Assembly: GCF_041381155.1 (NCBI RefSeq)
Contig: NC_091147.1
Location: 13,331,030 to 13,395,029 of the forward strand
Direction: 5' to 3'
DNA length: 64,000 nt
From: Argopecten irradians
Taxonomy: Eukaryota > Mollusca > Bivalvia > Pectinida > Pectinidae
Positions 1 through 15,024 of this stretch are shown here, piece by piece. Position 1 is the first letter of the stretch; each line of letters begins with the position of its first letter. Below the pieces are notes generated by a model. The model ran no database searches. It was given only the letters and a program-made list of their open reading frames with translations, and was not told the DNA's origin. A program made the position numbers and the translations under genes.

Positions 1-635
<635 letters not shown>

Positions 636-829
636 AGAATATGTCTTTGGATATTTTAAGAGTTATTTGTCCTGGAGAGTAGGTGTTGATTATGATGTCA
701 TGTGTTGGAGTGTATATCCATGTTTTCACAGAATATGACGCTAGTTTCGAATTCTTTCGCAAAATAATGATGACATAATTAATACTTTCTGAGAAGGGAG
801 TTAACTCTGTAATATGTAGATAGAGGAAA
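636..829. repeat. Palindromic (fold-back) MITE, family M3, copy 1
   Basis: The left arm (GAATATGTCTTTGG... GTAGGTGTTGATTATGATGT) and right arm (ending GGAGTTAACTCTGTAATATG) are imperfect inverted repeats. The same element occurs at 35905-36084, 40258-40440 and 53793-53985. This copy is diverged. It ends about 25 bp before a PCCB exon. Confidence 0.6.
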
Positions 830-854
830 CTGATAACAAAGTTTCCTGTTTTAG

Positions 855-2023
<1,169 letters not shown>

Positions 2024-3654
2024 ACAATGTAATGTTATTCTGATATTATACGACAGATTTGCTTGAATTACTACAGAGATTTTTGACATGATGAGTATAC
2101 AGGTATAGTATTGGTGGAGTTGAATGTAATACTGGTAGTTATACCCCCCGCAACAAAGTTAAGTTTTGCCTTATGTATAAACTCAAACATGAAACTTGTA
2201 AGACTATTTAAAACCCAATACATACTAAATAGTCAGATATTGTTTGTAGAATATCTTAAAGTTTAGCAATTCTTCAGGACATAAATAAATGGTTGATTAA
2301 AATAGTTTTGTGTATTTAGTATTTAGAAATGATCAAACACAACTAAATTGTATATCATGTGCAGAACAAGATACCCTGGTACTAAAAAAATCAATATGGG
2401 AATATTTCATTCAATGCATTCCATTTACCCAGTTATTTTTCATGGGTAAAACAATCATTTTTTTCATCTGCATCAAGAGAAATGAATGCATTTTTTCTGT
2501 AATGAGCATATTGAAACAAAGTCTTATGATCTGCTATATAGCAGTAAACTAACCAAGTAAAATTTGCTGATCAAATATTCGCCAACACATCTATTGGTGT
2601 TCACCGAAATTGTAGAAATATTACAGTACTGGTATATCCCCATGAAAATAATCTATCATATGGAAACAACCAAGTACCATAAGTCATTTAATGTAACAAT
2701 AGTGTAATCGGTATGCGAGGTCTTGATAAAATATGGATTGTCTATACAGTGGACCTGCGATAATATGGCTCCATGATTATGAAACAGTCTTAAGTTTAGA
2801 CTAAGTCAATCGCAAACGTTACAAAAAGTTAAATCATTTTTGAATGGCTCAAGCAAAAATTCTAAGTCTAAAACTGTTTCATGATCCTGGGGCTTGGATA
2901 CCTGAATAGTCCTGAAGACAAAAATGTCAGGGAAACATATATATTTGACTTTTGACTATGGAGACAGAATTCGGCAGCTAATCAAGAAAATTTACAGTCT
3001 GGATAGTTTCAGGAGTAGGGATGAAAGTGTCCAGATTATTTAAGGTTCAATCTATATGTTTCGTTTGTTATGAAAGGTTAAACAGAATAAAGTAGTATCT
3101 TAGCAGATGAAACATTAAAATAGCATCCAATTGAAAATAGTCATATTGAGTTAACTTGAAATACATTCAAAACTTATTTACTGATCGCACAATAATTATA
3201 ATTGTATCTATATAGAGGGGAGTATAGTGTACACGTGAGGCTGCATGTGCAAGTAGATGCTAGAAAACTTTGAGATTAGATCACGATATCTGTGTAACGG
3301 TTAAACTTGTGTGTTTTTGTTTGTCATTCAGAGAGTATGTGCTTGCTATCATAATTCCTCATAGTGTAATTGTTGTCATATACCTTTGAATTTATTTCCT
3401 TTTTCAGTAATCATTTTCAGGTAAAATGAAATAAAACAAAATTAAAACAAACATATCATGACATTTCAGTATTATCAGGTCTATGCTAGTAAGAAACGTT
3501 TTTTTTTTTTCGTCTTGAGTAATCATGTTGGCGTGGAAAATACAGTGTGTAAAATAAATCAGAATACTTTTGTTTTATGTATCAGATTGATGCAGATTAA
3601 TAATAAACATTTTGCTCAAATGTTATCTTGTACATGTACCGGTGTAGCAGCCAA
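2024..3654 (+). other. PCCB 3' UTR and intergenic DNA
   Basis: No further exon is seen. A possible poly(A) signal AATAAA is at 2284-2289, about 260 bp after the stop codon, which is a plausible end for the transcript. The rest is AT-rich with no recognisable gene. Confidence 0.45.
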
Positions 3655-6600
3655 TTCTTTCCCCCCTGCTGAAAGTTTCCCCGGGGAAAGAATCAGCTAG
3701 CTGAAAGTTTCCCCGGGGAAAGAATAGGCTAGCTGATTCTTTCCCCCCCTAGTTATTTTTTTCCCCCGGGGAAAGAATTAGCTAGCTGATTCTTTCCCCC
3801 CTCTCGATTTATTTCTAGGTGGGAAACTATTGGCAAGCTGATTCTTTCCCCCCTCTCGATTTATTTCTAGGTGGGAAACTATTGGCAAGCTGATTCTTTC
3901 CCCCCTCTCGATTTATTTCTAGGTGGGAAACTATTGGCTAACTGATTCTTTCCCCCCTCTGGAATTATTTCAAGGGGGTGGGAGAGACTATTGGCTAGCT
4001 GATTATCCCCCCCCCTTCTTGATTAATTTTAGGGGGAAATATTGGGTAGCTGATTCTTTCCCCCACTTCGATTTATTTTTAGGGGGAAATATTGGCTAAA
4101 TGATTGTTTCCCCTCTTCCCTCTATATTTATTTCTATAAGGGGGAAACTATTGGCTAGCTGATTCTTTTCCCCCTTCCCTGTCTATTTATTTCTATATGG
4201 GGGAAACTATTGACTAGCTGATTCTTTCCCCCTTCCCTGTCTATTTATTTCTATATGGGGGAAACTATTGACTAGCTGATTCTTTCCCTCCTTCACTGTA
4301 TATTTATAAGGGGGAAACTATTGACTAGCTGATTCTTTCCCCCCTTCACTGTATATTTATAAGGGGGAAACTATTGGCTAGCTGATTCTTTCCCCCTTCC
4401 CTGTCTATTTATTTCTATATGGGGGAAACTATTGACTAGCTGATTCTTTCCCCCTTCATTTATTCATAGGGGAAACTATTGCTAGCTGATTCTTTCCCCC
4501 CTTCCCTTCTATTTAGGGGGAAACTATTGACTAGCTGATTCTTTCCCCCTTCCCTGTCTATTTATTTCTATATGGGGGAAACTATTGACTAGCTGATTCT
4601 TTCCCCCCTTCACTGTCTATTTATTTCTATAAGGGGGAAACTATTGGCTAGCTGATTCTTTCCCCCTTCCCTGTCTATTTATTTCTATATGGGGGAAACT
4701 ATTGACTAGCTGATTCTTTCCCCCCCTTCCCTGTCTATTTATTTCTATATGGGGGAAACTATTGACTAGCTGATTCTTTCCCCCCTTCCCTGTCTATTTA
4801 TTTCTATATGGGGGAAACTATTGACTAGCTGATTCTTTCCCCCCTTCCCTGTCTATTTATTTCTATATGGGGGAAACTATTGACTAGCTGATTCTTTCCC
4901 CCCTTCCCTGTCTATTTATTTCTATATGGGGGGAAACTATTGACTAGCTGATTCTTTCCCCCCTTCCCTGTCTATTTATTTCTATATGGGGGAAACTATT
5001 GACTAGCTGATTCTTTCCCCCCCTTCCCTGTCTATTTATTTCTATATGGGGGAAACTATTGACTAGCTGATTCTTTCCCCCCTTCACTGTATATTTATTT
5101 CTATATGGGGGAAACTATTGACTAGCTGATTCTTTCCCCCCTTCACTGTCTATTTATTTCTATAAGGGGGAAACTATTGACTAGCTGATTCTTTCCCCCC
5201 TTCACTGTATATTTATTTCTATTTGGGGGAAACTATTGACTAGCTGATTCTTTCCCCCCTTCACTGTCTATTTATTTCTATAAGGGGGAAACTATTGACT
5301 AGCTGATTCTTTCCCCCCTTCACTGTCTATTTATTTCTATAAGGGGGAAACTATTGACTAGCTGATTCTTTCCCCCCTTCCCTGTCTATTTATTTCTATA
5401 TGGGGGAAACTATTGACTAGCTGATTCTTTCCCCCTTCCCTGTCTATTTATTTCTATATGGGGGAAACTATTGACTAGCTGATTCTTTCCCCCCTTCCCT
5501 GTCTATTTATTTCTATAGGGGGGAAACTATTGGCTAGCTGATTCTTTCCCCCCTTCCCTGTCTATTTATTTCTATATGGGGGAAACTATTGACTAGCTGA
5601 TTCTTTCCCCCCTTCCCTGTCTATTTATTTCTATATGGGGGAAACTATTGACTAGCTGATTCTTTCCCCCCTTCCCTGTCTATTTATTTCTATATGGGGG
5701 AAACTATTGACTAGCTGATTCTTTCCCCCCTTCCCTGTCTATTTATTTCTATATGGGGGAAACTATTGACTAGCTGATTCTTTCCCCCCTTCCCTGTCTA
5801 TTTATTTCTATATGGGGGAAACTATTGGCTAGCTGATTCTTTCCCCCCTTCCCTGTCTATTTATTTCTATATGGGGGAAACTATTGACTAGCTGATTCTT
5901 TCCCCCCTTCCCTGTCTATTTATTTCTATATGGGGGAAACTATTGACTAGCTGATTCTTTCCCCCTTCCCTGTCTATTTATTTCTATATGGGGGAAACTA
6001 TTGACTAGCTGATTCTTTCCCCCCTTCCCTGTCTATTTATTTCTATAGGGGGGAAACTATTGACTAGCTGATTCTTTCCCCCCTTCCCTGTCTATTTATT
6101 TCTATATGGGGGAAACTATTGGCTAGCTGATTCTTTCCCCCCTTCCCTGTCTATTTATTTCTATATGGGGGAAACTATTGACTAGCTGATTCTTTCCCCC
6201 CTTCCCTGTCTATTTATTTCTATATGGGGGAAACTATTGACTAGCTGATTCTTTCCCCCCTTCCCTGTCTATTTATTTCTATATGGGGGAAACTATTGAC
6301 TAGCTGATTCTTTCCCCCCTTCCCTGTCTATTTATTTCTATATGGGGGAAACTATTGACTAGCTGATTCTTTCCCCCCTTCCCTGTCTATTTATTTCTAT
6401 ATGGGGGAAACTATTGACTAGCTGATTCTTTCCCCCCTTCCCTGTCTATTTATTTCTATATGGGGGAAACTATTGACTAGCTGATTCTTTCCCCCCTTCC
6501 CTGTCTATTTATTTCTATATGGGGGAAACTATTGACTAGCTGATTCTTTCCCCCCTTCACTGTATATTTATAAGGGGGGAAACTATTGGCTAGCTGATTC

Positions 6601-7085
6601 TTTCCCCCCTTCCCTGTCTATTTATTTCTATATGGGGGAAACTATTGACTAGCTGATTCTTTCCCCCCTTCCCTGTCTATTTATTTCTATATGGGGGAAA
6701 CTATTGACTAGCTGATTCTTTCCCCCCCTTCCCTGTCTATTTATTTCTATATGGGGGAAACTATTGACTAGCTGATTCTTTCCCCCTTCACTGTATATTT
6801 ATAAGGGGGGGGGAACTATTGACTAACTGATTCTTTCCCCCCTTCACTGTATATTTATAAGGGGGAAACTATTGGCTAGCTGATTCTTTCCCCCCTTCAC
6901 TGTATATTTATAAGGGGGAAACTATTGGCTAGCTGATTCTTTCCCCCTTCCCTGTCTATATTGACTAGCTGATTCTTCCCCCCTTTCATCTATATCAAAT
7001 TCAACTTGAGTAGCTGATTCTTTTCTCCCACCCATTCCCTCTATATTTATTTCTAGTTGGAAACATATGGGGATGGGGAGGGGGA
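3655..7085. repeat. 59-bp satellite array, about 57 copies
   Basis: The core unit reads GGGGGAAACTATTGACTAGC, then TGATTCTTTCCCCCCTTCCC, then about 19 bp of TGTCTATTTATTTCTATAT. The middle (about 4560-6780) is nearly homogeneous, while the edges are diverged. A shorter variant carrying TTCACTGTATATTTATAAG is interspersed. The first units (3679-3800) differ and carry a palindromic centre, GAATCAGCTAGCTGATTC. No coding potential is seen. Confidence 0.95.
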
Positions 7086-9099
7086 TTATTCAGGGTTAGC
7101 AGTTAGCATGATGTTTTAGTCCTTTCCTTGTAAATTGTGTACTTCAGTTTTCAATATGTACTGTAAAGTCTATATCATCAGATAACTCATGAAGTCTGTT
7201 TGTACTTCATGTGACATAATACTGGATTCTGATTAGCTTCACATATGGGTACAATTTCCAATAGTGCCAGAGGAAGCGATGTTAGATCAAATGTGAATCT
7301 ATTATGACATCACTAGTACATGAGATCATTATATCTTTGTGCTTTGACCAATACGTCAAGATGGTGGTCAGGTTGTGGTGTACGGGAAGGAACTGGTTCT
7401 ATATTGCTCTACTTTCAATCTTCATGAAACAGAATCTCGTTTAAAGAAACAGATTTCTGCAATAATATATATGTTGGTCTTATAATGTAACAGCATGGTA
7501 AGGAAATGCAATGAATATAACATTTCGAGGCATCCCTTTATGGCCAGCTGGTTATGAGGTCACTATTGCCTCATAGAATTGTCGAGGGATAGAATAGTGC
7601 CCTCTTAACCAGGCCATAATAGATAAGTATTATTAAAGTCAAATAGACTTGATGAAGTCATTAAACTAAAACCAACTTATTTTCATATTGAAATTGGTGT
7701 ATTTCATGAGTACACACATGTAATATTTGAATTTTAAAAAAATATAAAGTTTCAACTTTTTTTGTACTTTCAAAATGCGTTAATTATTGTGAATAAGTCA
7801 GGCAATATGTTACAATATTAATTGAATTCTCACAAAATAAGTTGGTTTACAGTTTGTATAGTTTCATCAGCGGCATTAATGTAGAACGAAACTTCCCATT
7901 TGAACAGATAATCACACAAGTAACATTTTTGCTGTAACAAATGCCATTAATATTATAAGAGAATCCTACACAAATGGCTTTGTATTATCAAAATTTCTTT
8001 GCCTTTTGTAGATGATTTATCAAAATTACGTTTTCAATTGTAGGCAATTAATATTCATACAATGAATTTCCATAATTATGAAGTTATGAATTTTGATTTT
8101 GAAAACCATAACTTTGATTAATCATCTCACTAAGCTAAAAACAAAATAAATACATATGTTAAAATTCTTAATAAATAATTTATTCATAGTTTACATTCAA
8201 AAAGTACATTTACAGAGATTCCTTCTTTCATATTACTTGTTGTCCTAAATTGTCCTGATCAAGTCTGTAGTGTGTATTCCATAAAAATCATTATCATAAT
8301 TATTACATTAGCAATTCAGTAAAATAAGCATTGAATAAAACAAATAAGTACAATGACTTCCCTTTAAAGTCTGTGCTTGAAGTGTTTAAAGTACTTTATA
8401 CATTAACAAAAACATCAACTTTCACTAAATATCAAAATACATAGATAAAGATGATTTGAAAAAGTACCATAAACCAGCTTTTTTGCTGCTTCTCATTTTC
8501 TCAAATTCATGGAACCAATTTTTTCACTGTGGTTGTACATGTATTTTAAAAATAAATTCAGTTTGTATTGCTAAACAAAAATGTTTGTATATGAATTTTC
8601 CCCCAGTATTTCCAAGAGAGAAAGAACATGGTTAAAACCAAGTTTGGCATTAATTAATGAATTTCCCTCAAAGTATGATTGGATGAAGCAAAAAAAAAAA
8701 AAAAAAAAGAGTTATGTCCCCTTCCTTGCTATCCTCCATGATCTCTTGCAGACAATTGACCCAGTTACCAACTCATACATTTAAAACAAAATAAAAGTTT
8801 TTAAACTTTTGTGTATGGGTGCAAATGTTGTTTTTAGCAAGTTTACACATATATGTAGATACATCATATTCATTACAACTCCCTTCTGGTTAAATAAATA
8901 AACTTGCTACCAGTTTATGATGCAAAGGGGTATAAATGCACAGTCTTTTCAAATGCCTTGCGGAAATAAAAGGAGGTCCTATTAGTAAGCACCGTTAACT
9001 ATTACTGATATTTAATGGCTCCAGGATGCTTAACGGGTTGAAAACATTAATTAAACAGTTCTTCATCTACTACAGCTTAGGTAGGAACAAGTGTCTTGT
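7086..9099. other. Intergenic, no gene recognised
   Basis: AT-rich sequence with a run of about 20 A at 8690-8708. No exon-like conserved peptide was found on either strand. Part of the right side may belong to the 3' region of the retroelement relic that ends at 9100. Confidence 0.4.
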
Positions 9100-9515
9100 C
9101 TAACACCTCAATACAACATTGAAATGTTCATTTGTAAGATTGTTCAAATAAATAGCATACTTTGATTTTTTGTCCAGTGAGAGAGAAGCTGGGTACCTAA
9201 GCCAGTTAAATTTGGTCACACCCCTACTGTCTGTTCCACATTTAGAAAACACACAAATATCTGTATCTAGTAGAGACGCTGCACCCAAAATTTCTGCATC
9301 TGTTGCCCACACTGAGTTGCAATCCATATTGCTCTCCTCTAAATATTCATTTACATTTGTGTCCAAATATTTGCTTAGTTTTTGTGGTCACACTAGAATT
9401 CCTCATATGGGCAACAATACTGTCTCTGCATGATTTATGTCCATTTTCTGTCCCAGAGAGTGCAAAACTAATCGCACGAAACAAGCAGTTGCCGTCTCCT
9501 CTGATGCTGTGTATT
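9100..9515 (-). pseudogene. OTU-like cysteine protease domain, split by a frameshift
   Basis: This is the C-terminal domain of the relic above. OTU proteases cleave ubiquitin-type isopeptide bonds. The Cys-box (GDGNCLFRAI) is read in one frame and the His-box (EHFNVVL) near the stop is read in the other, with YLDTNVNEYLEES just after the break. A single-base indel would connect them. The sequence cannot tell an assembly error from decay. Confidence 0.75.
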
Positions 9516-10891
9516 TCTGATGGCTTTCCTGCTGATTCCTTGTCATTTCCATAATTTGGGCTCTTGAGAAACTTAATGTTCATCCTATTGCACAATTTAG
9601 GGAGGGCTGAAGCTGGAAGTGTTTTGAATATACATTTTGCAGGTGTTTCCTTTGTGATGTTCACATGATGCTGTTGTGATTGCCTTTGTGATGTTGTCTT
9701 GGTCTGCTTTCTTGTTTGTTTTGGAGTTAGAGGTGCTCTCTTTGTTGTCTTTAATGTGCGCTTTGGAGTACTGGTGGGAGTCTGGCAATGTGATGTCTGT
9801 GTATCAGGTGTGTACAGCTTGAGGTGGGTGCTATGGTAGATGTTTGAAAGTGTCTTCTTACTTTTGGCATTCTGTAGTCTAACCCGTCCTTTGTCTAAAG
9901 TTTCAATGACTCTGTATGGTCCTACCCACCTTGGTGCAAGCTTGCATCCAAACCTCCTAATTTTGCTCGTGTTTTTCATCAGAACAGAAGATCCTACTGG
10001 ATAAGAGCTGTGTGATTGGTGACGTCGATCATAATTTTTCTTCTGTCGTTCTTGTGCTGTCTCAATATTGTTTTTGACACATTCGTTGATCTCTTTTCTT
10101 TGATCTGCAATATTAGTTAAGACACTATCTGCAAATTTACATGATTCTAGTGTTGGCTTCTTCCCAGAGTTTGGAACAATCCTTGCCTTTCGTCCATACA
10201 TCACCTCAAATGGTGTACACTTTGTAGATGAATGAACACTTGTTCTGTAGGCAAACAATGCGCTCTGAAGCAACACATCCCAATCGGTCGCATTTTCATT
10301 TGTTACTTTACTTAACATTTCTTTCAAAGTTCTGTTGTCACGTTCTCGCTGTCCATTTGTCTGTGGATGGTAGGCAGAGGAAATTCTGTGGTCAATTTGT
10401 AGTTCATCTGTTAAAAAGTCTACAACTTTGTTGGTGAACTCCTTTCCTTGGTCTGTGATTATAGAATCCATTGGTCCTAGTCTACAGACACAGTCCAATA
10501 TGAACTTTCCCACATTCTCAGCAGTTTTCTCGCCAATGGCACGTGCTTCTGACCACTTTGAGAAATGGTCTGTTGCAGCCACGATGTATTTATTGCTAGT
10601 ATCCGTTATTGGTAAAGGTCCAACAATGTCAATTCCAACAAGGCTCCAAACTTTGGAAGGCACTGATATAGAATTAAGTGGAGGAGCATTTTTTACTGGT
10701 CCAAGATTGACTCTACAACACTGATCACAGTCTCTAACAAACAAAGTTACATCCTCTTTCATGCCTTTCCAGTAATATCCTTGCAGACACTTTTGGTATG
10801 TTTTGTCTCTTCCTAGATGACCACCAGCATATTTTCCTGTGAATTGCAAATATGTTAAAATTGTATGAAACAAATAATCAAACAGAAACAT
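9100..10891 (-). mobile_element. Ty3/Gypsy-type integrase fused to an OTU cysteine-protease domain (relic)
   Basis: A 514-codon frame (10891-9347) holds, in order: a zinc-binding HHCC module (GGHLGRDKTY... CDQCC), an rve integrase core with the catalytic triad visible as GIDIVGPLP (Asp), IITDQGKEF (Asp) and YHPQTNGQRERDNRTLK (Glu), a C-terminal chromatin/DNA-binding-like stretch (RWVGPYRVIETLDKGRVRL), a Lys/Thr/Gln-rich linker, and then the start of an OTU domain (SIRGDGNCLFRAIS, Asp and Cys of the active site). The OTU domain continues in another frame (9366-9100) to NEHFNVV, which supplies the His. A one-base frame change near 9366-9375 separates the parts. Protease, reverse transcriptase, RNase H and LTRs were not found. 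The upstream side stops where the 35-bp satellite begins, so the copy is truncated. It is probably inactive. Confidence 0.85.
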
Positions 10892-12708
10892 GACATCCCT
10901 AACATTAGAATCAGAGATGGGAGTGTAAAATCTCTAACATTAGTATCAGAGATGGGAGGGTGACATCTGAGAGAGAAAGTCAGGGGGCACGCTGCATCTC
11001 TAACATTAGTATCAGAGATGGGAGGGTGACATCTGAGAGAGAAAGTCAGGGGGCACGCTGCATCTCTAACATTAGTATCAGAGATGGGAGGGTGACGTCT
11101 CTAACATTAGTATCAGAGATGGAAGGGTGACGTCTCTCACTTAAGTATCAGAGATGGGAGGATGATATCTCTAACATTAGTATCAGAGATGGAAGGGTGA
11201 CGTCTCTCACTTAAGTATCAGAGATGAGAGGGTGATATCTCTAACATAAGTATCAGAGATGGGAGGGTGACATCTCTAACATTAGTATCAGAGATGGGAG
11301 GGTGACGTCTCTCACATTAAGTATCAGAGATGGGAGGGTGACATCTCTAACATTAGTATCAGAGATGGGAGGGTGACATCTCTAACATTAGTATCAGAGA
11401 TGAGAGGGTGACATCTCTAACATTAGTATCAGAGATGGGAGGGTGACATCTCTAACATTAGTATCAGAGATGGGAGGGTGACATCTCTAACATTAGTATC
11501 AGAGATGGGAGGGTGACGTCTCTAACATTAGTATCAGAGATGGGAGGGTGACATCTCTAACATTAGTATCAGAGATGAGAGGGTGACATCTCTAACATTA
11601 GTATCAGAGATGGGAGGGTGACATCTCTAACATTAGTATCAGAGATGGAAGGGTGACGTCTCTCACTTAAGTATCAGAGATGGGAGGATGATATCTCTAA
11701 CATTAGTATCAGAGATGGAAGGGTGACGTCTCTCACTTAAGTATCAGAGATGGGAGGGTGACATCTCTAACATTAGTATCAGAGATGAGAGGGTGACATC
11801 TCTAACATTAGTATCAGAGATGGGAGGATGATATCTCTAATATTAGTATCAGAGATGGGAGGATGACATCTCTAACATTAGTATCAGAGATGGAAGGGGT
11901 GACATCTCTAACATTTATCAGAGATGGAAGGATGATATCTCTAACATTAGTATCAGAGATGGGAGGGTGACATCTCTAACATTTACTGGTATCAGAGATG
12001 GAAGGGTGACGTCTCATCACTTAAGTATCAGAGATGGAAGGGTGACGTCTCTAACATAAGTATCAGAGATGGGAGGGTGACATCTCTAACATTAGTATCA
12101 GAGATGAGAGGGTGACATCTCTAACATTAGTATCAGAGATGGAAGGGTGACATCTCTCACTTAAGTATCAGAGATGGAAGGGTGACGTCTCTCACATAAG
12201 TATCAGAGATGGAAGGGTGACATCTCTAACATTAGTATCAGAGATGAGAGGGTGACATCTCTAACATTAGTATCAGAGATGGGAGGATGACATCTCTAAC
12301 ATTAGTATCAGAGATGGGAGGATGACATCTCTAACATTTATCAGAGATGGAAGGGTGACGTCTCTCACTTAAGTATCAGAGATGGGAGGGTGACATCTCC
12401 AACATTAGTATCAGAGATGAGAGGGTGACATCTCTAACATTAGTATCAGAGATGGGAGGATGATATCTCTAACATTAGTATCAGAGATGGAAGGGTGACG
12501 TCTCTCACTTAAGTATCAGAGATGGGAGGGTGACATCTCCAACATTAGTATCAGAGATGAGAGGGTGACATCTCTAACATTAGTATCAGAGATGGAAGGG
12601 TGACATCTCTAACATTTATCAGAGATGGAAGGGTGACGTCTCTCACTTAAGTATCAGAGATGGGAGGGTGACACCTCTAACATTAGTATCAGAGATGAGA
12701 GGGTGACA
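10889..12708. repeat. 35-bp satellite array, about 50 copies
   Basis: The unit is CATCTCTAACATTAGTATCA followed by GAGATGGGAGGGTGA. The unit begins CATCTCT and has AGAGATG inside, so each copy can form a small hairpin. Variants (CGTCTCTCACTTAAG) recur at intervals, suggesting amplification of blocks of several units. One edge coincides with the truncated end of the integrase relic. Confidence 0.95.
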
Positions 12709-13957
12709 TCCTACAACACTTACATTTAACTTAGTAATTAGAAGTAAAGGAAAAGTAAAATAAAAGTAAAAGTGTCTTTTTATTATAATTTTGAAAAGAT
12801 CATGAGATTATAGCATTTGTATTTTCTTGGAGATAAAAGTTTTTTTTTTTTTCTAAACATTGTTGGGGAAAATCTATTATATAGATTGTTTTTATCTATT
12901 AAAGTCATGATTTTTTTTAAAAGCACTTCCTTTTGTGACTATGCATCCTATATCAATTTATATGTATCTTGTATATATATCTTATATAAAATGAAGAGGA
13001 TTTCAAGTTTAAGTAAAATTAGATTTATTAGAATTAAGACCAAAAGTGCTGTATTTGACCCAATAAGCGCCAGGGTGCATAAGAAAATTGAAGCAACTAT
13101 AATAAGGGGGCGCTTAATAGACACAAAGGTTTGTTAACATAACACATAAACCTCCTGTACCTACTGTTTGGAATCTTGATAGTGATTGACCTTTGTTTAA
13201 TTATCTGAAATAAAATGTACATAATCACTTTTGATGTAGCAAAACGAGTACATAAAGGAATGAAAAAATGGTCTGTCCATTCATTTCATTCCTGATTTAT
13301 GTATTACCTTTAATTTATTCATGGATTTGGAAAGCATTATTGTCCGAACAAATTTGTCATTATATTTCCATCAATGAATGAACTGCTTCATTTCGAAATG
13401 ATGGGAGGATGGATGCCAGTAATGTTGGCATTCATCTTTCCATAATTGCCAACTGAATTAATTATATATACATTGTATATGACATTATTTTTCTCATACC
13501 TTACCTTTATATTGATAGGTTTTAGTGATTTTGTTTCTTCATGTCTGGATGATGTTGGTGAAAAGAATATTAAAGTTTGAGTGTGGAATATAAAAAGACT
13601 TTGTTTTGATTTGTGAATACTGTTAAACCAACTTTCTTTCGCGACTACTAGATTACACGAATTTAACATCAATACAAGTGTGTGATTAAAGATTAATATT
13701 CGCAGATTTAAAAAAAAATGAATGAAATTCCTCTCAATGTAAATAATGTAGATATTAATTCGCAAAGAGCTTTTTTCATGATTATACAAATGTACTAGGA
13801 CCGTGAAATTCGGGAAACTAAGTCGCATGTGTAAGAAAGTTGGTTGACAGTAATGTGATACAACAGGTTATATATGTGGACGCTGAAAACCGCCTCTCAT
13901 ACAGTCCAGCCCATATTGGATTTTGAAAGAGAAGAGCGTGAATATTAAGAATTGGGG
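12709..13957. other. Intergenic; contains an M4 MITE fragment
   Basis: No gene is recognised. At 13038-13130 lies TATTTGACCCAATAAGCGCC... GGGGGCGCTTAATAGACAC, a partial copy of a MITE family also seen at 57395-57475, 60193-60476 and 62841-63062. Open frames here have no family-like composition. Confidence 0.5.
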
Positions 13958-14004
<47 letters not shown>

Positions 14005-14021
14005 GGGGGGGGGGGGGGGGG
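13958..14021. repeat. Poly(G) tract, about 64 bp
   Basis: An almost uninterrupted G run with a single T. Such tracts can form G-quadruplexes and are often mis-sized by sequencing. The Pro-rich open frame on the minus strand is a by-product of this tract. Confidence 0.95.
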
Positions 14022-14840
14022 ACCACCCACTCTTCCTCCCATATTTAAGCTGAGTTGATTTTTTATGTTTTAAAGGGACGCTTTTTGGTAACCCCCACAT
14101 TAGACCCCCTTTTTCAATATGTATATTTTTTTTAAATTTTTACCATGTATTTTTGATTATATTGTTTTTGTGTGTTTGAATATACATACATCTTGTATTA
14201 ATAAATTCTAAGTCAGCCTGCTTAATGTTGGCCATTTCCATTCATATTTATTTAGTGTTTTGGTTGCGAGTGCAGTTGTGAAGAAGCATAAATATATTTA
14301 ATTACAACAGCGGTAGAACACTACATATAGATAAAAACTATCCTATTTCAGCTCTGACTATTATTTTAATTGATTTTGTTTATATTACATTCGATGAGAT
14401 ATTATGAAGTTGTCAAAATTTTAACCTATTTATATTAACTTGTAGCCAAAAGTTAGTTTAGACGCCATCAATATAAAAAACAATAATATATATAACAGTG
14501 ATTTTACTAATAGAATAAGTATTCCGTCAAATACAACAGTAGATATTCCAAGAGAATCGAAACCCTCATGCAGAGATTTTTCGTTATCAACGAGTAAGTC
14601 CCCGAAACGCTTCTGGCCTCAAGATCATGCAACAGTCTTAATTACTTAGCCTAAAATCAAAGATGACGTTACATTTTTAGATTGTTTACAATAATTTTGT
14701 TCTAAAATTTAATTGTGCTAATATGATTTCGTTGTTAGTATGTGACACTACTGTGTCAAAAAGTATTTCTTGAATATGTGATAGAATCACGGTGTCACAG
14801 GAACATTTATTGAGAGTTACAGAAGAGTCTGTAATAAAAA
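14022..14840. other. Intergenic, no gene recognised
   Basis: AT-rich. Nothing coding was found on either strand. It is the presumed upstream flank of the PAN/sushi gene. Confidence 0.35.
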
Positions 14841-14841
14841 G

Positions 14842-14848
14842 TATAAAT
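14842..14848 (+). promoter_or_regulatory. Candidate TATA box for the PAN/sushi gene
   Basis: TATAAAT lies about 180 bp upstream of the candidate start codon at 15025. The sequence between would be a short 5' UTR. It is only a motif match and depends on the first-exon model being right. Confidence 0.3.
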
Positions 14849-15024
14849 ATTTGATAGACAGACATGCTTTCTCAAGCTACATCGTCTTAGGTAATTAAGG
14901 AGGATCTAACAGACGCTTAGTGATATACTTGGTGTATATAGACTCGCTTCGACCACCTTGGTTAACAAATAGTTCTGCTGCGACAATCTTGCAATGTACA
15001 GATAAACACCATACCTGATGAGAA

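Noticed and set aside
3655..12708. A CRISPR-like reading of the regular repeats
   Set aside because: Units are contiguous with no unique spacers and the DNA is animal.
13818..14042. Proline-rich open frame
   Set aside because: It is the reverse complement of the poly(G) tract.
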